NCBI GenBank assembly: GCA_017993835.1
Contig: JAGOLX010000018.1
Span: 40,303-104,302 of the forward strand
Origin: Phycisphaerae bacterium
GTDB taxonomy: Bacteria > Planctomycetota > Phycisphaerae > Sedimentisphaerales > Anaerobacaceae
Direction: 5' to 3'
DNA: 64,000 nucleotides
The notes beneath the pieces are model-generated. The model was not told where the DNA came from. It searched no databases and saw only the letters and a program-made list of their open reading frames with translations. Shown here piece after piece: positions 58,541 through 64,000 of this stretch; within the stretch, counting starts at the first letter, position 1, and the number at the start of each line of letters is the position of its first letter. A program made the translations under genes and the position numbers.

Positions 58541-58681
58541 CGTAGCATGGGCATCCTGCCCATGAATCGCAGGACCATCCCCGATGCGCAGCGACGCTGC
58601 AGGGCTTGGCCCCGTCCGCCAGAAACCCTTGCCCGGGGTGTGAGGCCCAGGAGGACTCACGGGCAGGATGCCCGTGCTGCT
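58541..58681. repeat. Compound palindrome, family B (two inverted hairpins)
   Basis: CGTAGCATGGGCATCCTGCC followed by CATG at the left end and CACGGGCAGGATGCCCGTGC followed by TGCT at the right end (58658). The two hairpins face each other over about 90 bases. Same family as 10778-10833. The rest of the 409-base gap 58486-58894 shows nothing further. Confidence 0.6.
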
Positions 58682-58894
58682 TTCTCGGTCTCTGGACCCA
58701 TCGTCATCCCTGGCACTCCATCGTCCCAACCATTCTACCCGGCAACAGCGGCGTGTTGAAGAGATTCGATGACTTTTCAAGATTCTGCATCGTTCGCGGC
58801 GAGATTCTCCATCCCCGCGCGTATTTCAAATCGGGAACAGTGTGGGAACTCGTTCGTCAACAGCGAAGTTGCAGGAAGAAAGGAGAAGTGTGAG

Positions 58895-60745
58895 ATGTAC
58901 AAGAAAACGGTCGGGTTGAGTGTGTGTTTAATCCTGACGATGGTCGCCCCTGGGGCCCTAGCACAGAACCCCAATGTGGAGGTCTCCGCGCTGAACTCGG
59001 TGGCGGACTTGGACCTGTCCGGCGAGATCGTCTATGCCATCAATTTCGGCGACACCGGAAACCCGAAACTGGGCGATGTGGTCTTCACTCAAGAGGAAGA
59101 TCATCCCAACGTGACCTGCGCCATCTCCGCGGAGGGGCGCATTTCCGCCTGGGGCGGCGTGTATCCCAACACGGGAGACTCCCATCTGGATGCGCTGCTC
59201 GGCGGTCTCATCTGGACGAATGACGGACCGGGACGATGCACGACCGCCGTTGCTGTCGGCGGTTTGCTTGTCGGGGCGTCGTACAGACTCCAGATCATAT
59301 CCTATGATGGCCTCGGCCACAGTCGGTCTGGTGACATCATCGTTGAAGGCGATAAGATCCTGGAAAACTGGGATGTGTTCGCCGCACAGGGCAGCATCTC
59401 GGGAAAAGGCGGCAGCGTGGTGATATACATCTTCACGGCCGGCGACTCCACCCTCAATATTGCCGGGACACCGATACCTGATGATGGCTCCATGGCCTCT
59501 GGCTTCAGTGGTCTGATCCTGACCAAACTCAGCGGGCCGACATTTGCCGACTATGGATCGGGCACGACGACCGAACTGGTCAGCGGCAAGGGGACCTGGC
59601 AGATCAACTGGGGTCAAGGGCCCTGGACGTGGAGCACAAACGAGGGCGACGCACTGTTCGGTTCGAACGTGTCGAGCGTCCTGGCACTCCACACCACGGC
59701 TGCCGCCGCCGTCAGCGCCGACCTGGTTGCCACCCTGCCGGTCCAGGGCGACCTGACCCTGACCGCCCGCGACAAGAGCAACGGCAACGTCGTCATCGGG
59801 ACCATGAGCTTGAGCGGCACGGGCGTCAATATCATCGACATCAATGCCTCCCGCGTCCTCGTGGACGAGGGCAGCGGCATGGGGATGGGCACGTTCCATC
59901 CGCCGGGACCCGAACTGGCGATGACCTTGAACGAAGCCACCGGCGTCTTCGCCTACATCCGCCAATCGGGAGACTGGCGACTGGAGCTGGCGGGCCTGTA
60001 CGCGATGCCCCTGATAACGGGCAGCACGCTCCAGAACAGTATCCTTGCAGCCCTCGGCGGGAAGGTCCCGCTCATCGGCGGTCTCGCGACGTTCGCCCTC
60101 AGCGGCGAGTATGACCCCGTCGAGAGCATGAAACCCCAGTCCTTCTGTGAGTACGGGACGGGGGTCGCGGCGAGCTTCGGCGCCGCCGGGGGCCTGTGGG
60201 AGCAGACCTGGAGCGGCGGGCCCTGGTCGTGGCACACCTGTCCCGCGACTGTCAACGCCCAGTTCCTCGGCGACAACGTCTCCGGCCAACTGGAGACCAC
60301 GACCACCAGTTCGCCTACCATCGGCGCGGACATGGTCCTGAGGTCCGGTTTCATCGGTACGATCACCCTGACGGCCGGCGATGGGGCGACACGCGAGGAA
60401 GTCGACGGTCAGATCAAGGGCGATGTCACAGGCTCCTTCGTCGGCGATGTCAACGCAGCCAATGCGACCTTCGACGCGGACGGCAACATCGTGTGTTCCT
60501 TCGGCGTTTCCGTGAACGACGCTCCCGACGCCCTGATCACTGTGACCGAAGCAACCGGGAAGTACGCCGACATCCGCCAGGCGGGCCAATGGGGTTGGTA
60601 CGTCAACGGGAAGATGACCATCGCCAGGGTCCCGGACCTGCCGATCCAGCAGAACATCCTGGCCGCCCTGCAGAAGCCCGAACTGCTGCTCGGCGCGCAG
60701 GAGGAATTCGTCCTGACCGGCTGGTACTATCGGCAGACCCAGTGA
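58895..60745 (+). CDS. Secreted protein with internal domain duplication
   Basis: 616 residues. ATG at 58895 follows AAGGAG and a signal peptide is clear (TVGLSVCLILTMVAPGALAQ). Residues 25-210 form a beta-rich, malectin-like domain (YAINFGDTGNPKLGDVVFTQ). Two similar halves follow: one beginning FADYGSGTTTELVSGKGTWQ and one beginning FCEYGTGVAASFGAAGGLWE, each with a WSxGPWxW-like core and ending in an EATGxYADIRQxG segment and a block of the QQNILAALxxxP type. The halves are clearly homologous, so the protein arose by duplication. No catalytic residues were recognised. A strong terminator follows the gene. Confidence 0.75.
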   Translation: MYKKTVGLSVCLILTMVAPGALAQNPNVEVSALNSVADLDLSGEIVYAINFGDTGNPKLGDVVFTQEEDHPNVTCAISAEGRISAWGGVYPNTGDSHLDALLGGLIWTNDGPGRCTTAVAVGGLLVGASYRLQIISYDGLGHSRSGDIIVEGDKILENWDVFAAQGSISGKGGSVVIYIFTAGDSTLNIAGTPIPDDGSMASGFSGLILTKLSGPTFADYGSGTTTELVSGKGTWQINWGQGPWTWSTNEGDALFGSNVSSVLALHTTAAAAVSADLVATLPVQGDLTLTARDKSNGNVVIGTMSLSGTGVNIIDINASRVLVDEGSGMGMGTFHPPGPELAMTLNEATGVFAYIRQSGDWRLELAGLYAMPLITGSTLQNSILAALGGKVPLIGGLATFALSGEYDPVESMKPQSFCEYGTGVAASFGAAGGLWEQTWSGGPWSWHTCPATVNAQFLGDNVSGQLETTTTSSPTIGADMVLRSGFIGTITLTAGDGATREEVDGQIKGDVTGSFVGDVNAANATFDADGNIVCSFGVSVNDAPDALITVTEATGKYADIRQAGQWGWYVNGKMTIARVPDLPIQQNILAALQKPELLLGAQEEFVLTGWYYRQTQ

Positions 60746-60801
60746 CCAGCAGGCAACACCCTTGCTGCCTGTTGGGGTGCAGGCAGAAACACACACGGGA
60801 A

Positions 60802-60834
60802 GGACTGCGAGCCACGTGCTCGCAGTCCCTTTTT
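60802..60834 (+). terminator. Intrinsic terminator
   Basis: GGACTGCGAGC and GCTCGCAGTCC form a perfect 11-base stem around CACGT and are followed by a run of five T. It ends the secreted-protein gene, 57 bases after its stop, and stands before the convergent beta-helix gene. Confidence 0.9.
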
Positions 60835-60839
60835 ACGGC

Positions 60840-62438
60840 TCAGTCGTCCTGTGCGGATTGATAGTAGCCTAGGTCGGGCAGGTTGCTGTCCGGGCTGGCT
60901 GCGCCGAGACAGGGCGAGTTCGGATCGAGGCGGTAGTCGCCGTGTTCCGGATCGACGAACCGCGGGTCGTCTGCGAGGTTGCCCACGCCGGGCCACTCGA
61001 CGCCGACAGTATCGCAGTAGCTGATGTGGATATCGGATGCGAGGTAGGGAGCCTGCACGTAGACCGGCTCCGTGGCATCGATGATGGAATTGGTCACGTT
61101 GTAGCGGATCGTCCCGCTTTCGACGCCGTACTTGTTGTGCGACTGAATCGCGACATCCAGGCAGCCCGGCGTCCTCGTCGTGACGAGCGTCGTGTGATCG
61201 ATGTTGACCACCGCGGTCGAGCCCTCGAAGGTCTTGGCCGCAAGGCTTGCGTTCGTCGTGTCCTCGGGAGCCAGGTTGTTCTGCACGAGCAGACAGCGAG
61301 AGATCGTCGTCTCGCCGCCGTAGACGCTGACCGCCTTGTCCTTGCAGCCTCGCACGATGCAGTCCTCGATCTCGACGTCCGAACCGAGGGTGTCGATCCC
61401 GTCGTCGTCCACGCCGGCGATCACGCTGCGAACCAGGCGGCACAACTGCCCCGAATGCTGGCTGTGGATGTAGATGCCGTCGGCGTCGTCCCTGGCCCGC
61501 ATCTCCGTGATCCAGCCATCCTCGAACGACAGCGACGTGCCCGAGATCTCCGGCCCCATGACCGACCGGGCGAACAGCGTGTTGCGGAACGCCAGTTCCG
61601 TACCGTCCGACGCCTGCATGATCTTGCCCGCGTTGTCCGTCAGGGAGGCATGGTCGAACGTGAGGGCGGAATTCGACGCTCGCACCGCGGGCCCGGAATT
61701 GGAATGGCCCACCCTCGGCGAGCGTCCGGCCTGCAGGATCTCCGTGTAGCGATACATGGAGGGCTGCGCGTTAGCATGGTGCAGTTCGCCCCAGTGGGAG
61801 CCGGGCGTGAAAGCCGTGAACGTGACCGGGGAGTTCGCGGTGCCGAGCGACTCGATCGCGCCCTGCACGTCGATGTCCGAGCCGTCCGTCCCCAAGACGG
61901 CGCCGTCGATCAGGACGAGCGTCCCCGGCGACAGCGTGAGCGTGACGCCCGCGGGGATTGTGAGATCGCCTGCCGTGACATGATACACGCCGCTCCAGGT
62001 TTGCGAGTCGGCCAGCGTACCCGAGGCAACATGGACCGGCTCATCGCTCCAGTCCGCGAGCCGGACGGTCTTCTCCAAACTTCCCACCGAGACGGTCAGA
62101 TCGAAATCGCCGCCACCCGTGAACGTGACAAGCCCGCTGCCCAAGCCGTTGCACAGAGCCACGCGATCCGTCGAGGGCTCGACAGCCGAGTCGCCCGACA
62201 CGGACAGGACCGCGTTGGCGTCCCAGACATCCCGGTCCACGGTACCGTTCGCATCGACGATCTGGACCCGCACCAGCACCGGGACGCCCGGCAGGTAGCC
62301 ATCCCGAACGATCAGATCGATCCGCGGCGCGTTGGCATCGACAGGCGGCACCTCCGCAAGAACGCGACAAGGCAAGGACAGACCCAGGAATGCGATCCCA
62401 AAGACGACGATGACGACAACGCAGGTTTTCAACCACAT
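60840..62438 (-). CDS. Secreted parallel beta-helix protein
   Basis: 532 residues with a signal peptide (VVVIVVFGIAFLGLSLPCRV). Residues 25-130 form an Ig-like beta domain. The rest is a right-handed parallel beta-helix with short recurring rungs, such as TLTLSPGTLVLIDGAVLG, FRNTLFARSVMGPEISGTSL, IHSQHSGQLCRLVRSVIAG and DDGIDTLGSDVEIEDCIVRG. The final segment NLADDPRFVDPEHGDYRLDP followed by NSPCLGA is the usual C-terminal cap of planctomycete beta-helix proteins. The fold is shared by polysaccharide lyases and adhesins. No lyase catalytic set was recognised. Convergent to 58895-60745. Confidence 0.75.
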   Translation of the reverse strand: MWLKTCVVVIVVFGIAFLGLSLPCRVLAEVPPVDANAPRIDLIVRDGYLPGVPVLVRVQIVDANGTVDRDVWDANAVLSVSGDSAVEPSTDRVALCNGLGSGLVTFTGGGDFDLTVSVGSLEKTVRLADWSDEPVHVASGTLADSQTWSGVYHVTAGDLTIPAGVTLTLSPGTLVLIDGAVLGTDGSDIDVQGAIESLGTANSPVTFTAFTPGSHWGELHHANAQPSMYRYTEILQAGRSPRVGHSNSGPAVRASNSALTFDHASLTDNAGKIMQASDGTELAFRNTLFARSVMGPEISGTSLSFEDGWITEMRARDDADGIYIHSQHSGQLCRLVRSVIAGVDDDGIDTLGSDVEIEDCIVRGCKDKAVSVYGGETTISRCLLVQNNLAPEDTTNASLAAKTFEGSTAVVNIDHTTLVTTRTPGCLDVAIQSHNKYGVESGTIRYNVTNSIIDATEPVYVQAPYLASDIHISYCDTVGVEWPGVGNLADDPRFVDPEHGDYRLDPNSPCLGAASPDSNLPDLGYYQSAQDD

Positions 62439-62585
62439 CCTCCCGGTTTCTGATGAATAAACCCACCTCGTGATGGTCCTTGCATATAGACAACTCTATA
62501 ATACCATGAACATCCCAGAAGTCAACCTTCGCGGCGGCCGGCCCCGGACGCTCGCGGCCTGAATGCAGGACGGAAAGGTGCGATC

Positions 62586-63020
62586 ATGTCAGAACTGGTG
62601 ACCGTTCACAAAGCGATTGAGGCGGATGCCTCCAAGGTCGTCGCCTATCTGGAGAATCGTTGCCTGCATCCGGTCGTGCTCGACGACGTCGAGAAGATGG
62701 GTCCCTACCGCAGCCAGGCCCACGAGGTCCGCATTGCCGTGCCCGAAACGGAACGCGACATGGCGATTCACATCCTGGAGCAAATGCAACAGCAGGAGGA
62801 AGCCCGCCTGTCTCCCCTCATCAAGAAGGCCGACGCCGTCGTCGTTGCACTCATCGCCGTGTTGGGTGTCTTCGCCGTCGTGGGCTTGCTCGACACACGA
62901 GGCATTTGGTCCTTCGGACTCGCCGTCCTGGCGGTCGTGCTCGCCGCGTTGGCTCTGGTTCGCTGGGCTTGGAGAAGAGAGCCGGACGCCTCCTCTGACA
63001 ACCAACCAAATCACCGATGA
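62586..63020 (+). CDS. DUF2007-like membrane protein
   Basis: 144 residues. The first 75 residues form a small alpha/beta domain (AIEADASKVVAYLENRCLHP, SQAHEVRIAVPETERDMAIH) resembling DUF2007, a putative signal-transducing domain that often precedes membrane segments. Two helices follow (ADAVVVALIAVLGVFAVVGL and SFGLAVLAVVLAALALVRWA) and then a short cytoplasmic tail. Probable role: small membrane sensor or adaptor, unproven. Confidence 0.65.
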   Translation: MSELVTVHKAIEADASKVVAYLENRCLHPVVLDDVEKMGPYRSQAHEVRIAVPETERDMAIHILEQMQQQEEARLSPLIKKADAVVVALIAVLGVFAVVGLLDTRGIWSFGLAVLAVVLAALALVRWAWRREPDASSDNQPNHR

Positions 63021-63159
63021 CGCATCCGGACAGGACGTTGCCTCGGGACCCGCCGTATGGTAGTCTGGCATCGTCTCGCCTGGCCCAAGTGGTCGGCGAC
63101 CGGCGGGCGAGGGCGACGTGGACGGACTACCGGGACATGGGAACAATGAGGATCGAGCG

Positions 63160-64000
63160 ATGAAGATTGGATTTCACACGGATGCGTTCAACAGTTCCTA
63201 TTTCAGCTTCGAGAAGTGCCTGCAATGGGCCCAGAAGAACCAGGTCCACTACATCGAGTGCGGCCTGATCGACGGCGTGAGCTGGATTCACGGCCTGGGC
63301 TACCAGCCGCACGTCGCGCTCTACGAGGACCCGGTCCTGCTGCGGCGCAAGATGGCCTCCTACGGCCTGCAATTCTCGCAGGTGGACGCCGCCTACCCCC
63401 TCTCGGGCAAGGACGGCCCGATTCGCGGCGTGCCCTACGTGATGAAATCGATCCAGTGGGCGCACCTGATCGGCTGCCCGAACGTGGACACCACCGACGG
63501 GATGCACCAGCCGGAAGGACTCACCGACGCCGAGGCCATGGAACTGATGAAACGCAGCTACGAGCAGATCATTGAGGTCGCGGAGGCCCACGAGATCATC
63601 GTGAACATCGAGCCGCACGGCTACTTCACCACCAAGCCCGACATGATGTCGCGAATGCTCGAATTCTGCGACAGCAAGTACCTCCGCATGAACATGGACA
63701 CGGGCAACACCTTCATCGCAGGCCAGGACCCGGTCGCGTTCCTCAAGCGATTCATCGACCGAGTCAGCCACGTGCACATCAAGGACGTCTCCGAGTCGCT
63801 CGCAGCGGCGGTCCGGGGCAATCAGACGGGTATCGCAGTCAGCCAATGCGCCATCGGCGACGGCGTCAACGCGGACAACATCCGCAAGTGCCTGGAGCTA
63901 CTCCGCGATCACGGCTACAAAGGGGTCCTGAGCATGGAATGCGAAGGCCAGGGCGGCCCGATGATCGAAAAATCCCTCGCCTGGCTCCGAAAGACGCTCG
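63160..64000 (+). CDS. Sugar phosphate isomerase/epimerase (TIM barrel), 3' end outside window
   Basis: 280 codons are visible and the frame continues past the window. It belongs to the AP-endonuclease-2-like TIM-barrel family (xylose isomerase-like). Metal-binding residues lie in NIEPHGYF, NMDTGNTF, HVHIKDVSES and SMECEGQG, the expected Glu/Asp/His/Glu set at strand ends. The start at 63160 (MKIGFHTDAFNSSYFSFEKC) is 14 bases after a weak GGGACA. These enzymes interconvert keto and aldo sugars or epimerise them and are common in planctomycete sugar operons. The window edge prevents naming the substrate or neighbours. Confidence 0.85.
   Translation, partial: MKIGFHTDAFNSSYFSFEKCLQWAQKNQVHYIECGLIDGVSWIHGLGYQPHVALYEDPVLLRRKMASYGLQFSQVDAAYPLSGKDGPIRGVPYVMKSIQWAHLIGCPNVDTTDGMHQPEGLTDAEAMELMKRSYEQIIEVAEAHEIIVNIEPHGYFTTKPDMMSRMLEFCDSKYLRMNMDTGNTFIAGQDPVAFLKRFIDRVSHVHIKDVSESLAAAVRGNQTGIAVSQCAIGDGVNADNIRKCLELLRDHGYKGVLSMECEGQGGPMIEKSLAWLRKTL

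Overview
The window reads as a chromosomal segment of a GC-rich planctomycete, most likely of the Phycisphaerae/Sedimentisphaerales type. This is inferred from gene content, not from an rRNA. The indicators are: twin-arginine Gfo/Idh/MocA oxidoreductases beside glycoside hydrolases; a GH172 (DUF2961) protein; a prepilin-like protein with an H-X9-DG-type tail; planctomycete-style ECF sigma factors whose N-terminus carries an FPPTQW motif, near a Ser/Thr kinase with a WD40 domain; PQQ-like propellers; a Minf_1886-type protein; and many short palindromic repeats between genes. No rRNA, tRNA, CRISPR array or prophage was recognised.

Layout. 1-6.5 kb: end of an AP2-domain gene, a secreted VCBS/FG-GAP protein built from 21 repeats, a RAYT (REP-associated tyrosine transposase) bracketed by inverted copies of its probable REP palindrome, a nucleotidyltransferase pair and a GNAT acetyltransferase. 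6.5-10.7 kb: acetolactate synthase locus with two tandem large subunits and one small subunit (valine/isoleucine synthesis). 11.2-15.0 kb: a 1266-residue type IIG-like restriction-methylase. 15.1-20.8 kb: secreted hydrolase-type proteins. 20.9-22.9 kb: a 297-bp nested inverted-repeat element and a cobalamin radical SAM enzyme. 23.2-25.0 kb: a compact type II restriction-modification system with a controller protein, nuclease and N4-cytosine methylase. 25.1-29.7 kb: a carbohydrate operon (oxidoreductase, GH5-GH43 fusion, amidohydrolase). 30.0-36 kb: a DUF4932-like metalloprotease, an ECF sigma factor with an anti-sigma-like membrane protein carrying three zinc (ZAS) modules, a prepilin-like protein and a kinase-like protein.

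36-39.8 kb: a PQQ-like propeller protein followed by the DUF39, NIL-ferredoxin and UPF0280 genes. In methanogens these families make homocysteine directly from aspartate semialdehyde and sulfide. 39.9-53.6 kb: a long minus-strand information-processing block (dnaE with an intein, lipoprotein, nucleotidyltransferase pair, tmk, holB, ricT-like PSP1 gene, metG, Minf_1886 gene). Its core order tmk-holB-ricT-metG resembles the Firmicutes order. 53.8-58.5 kb: a receptor-like Ser/Thr kinase with WD40 repeats facing an ECF sigma gene. 58.9-64 kb: secreted proteins of unknown role, a DUF2007-like membrane protein and a sugar isomerase/epimerase cut by the window end.

The most striking points are the bacterial homocysteine cassette, the full-length LAGLIDADG intein in dnaE, the controller-regulated restriction system with a candidate C-box and a separate methylase promoter, the triple-ZAS anti-sigma-like protein, and palindromic repeats that have entered the coding sequence of holB and the start of tmk. 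Coordinates of palindromes and promoters were read by eye. Family names come from motif recognition, not from a database search.
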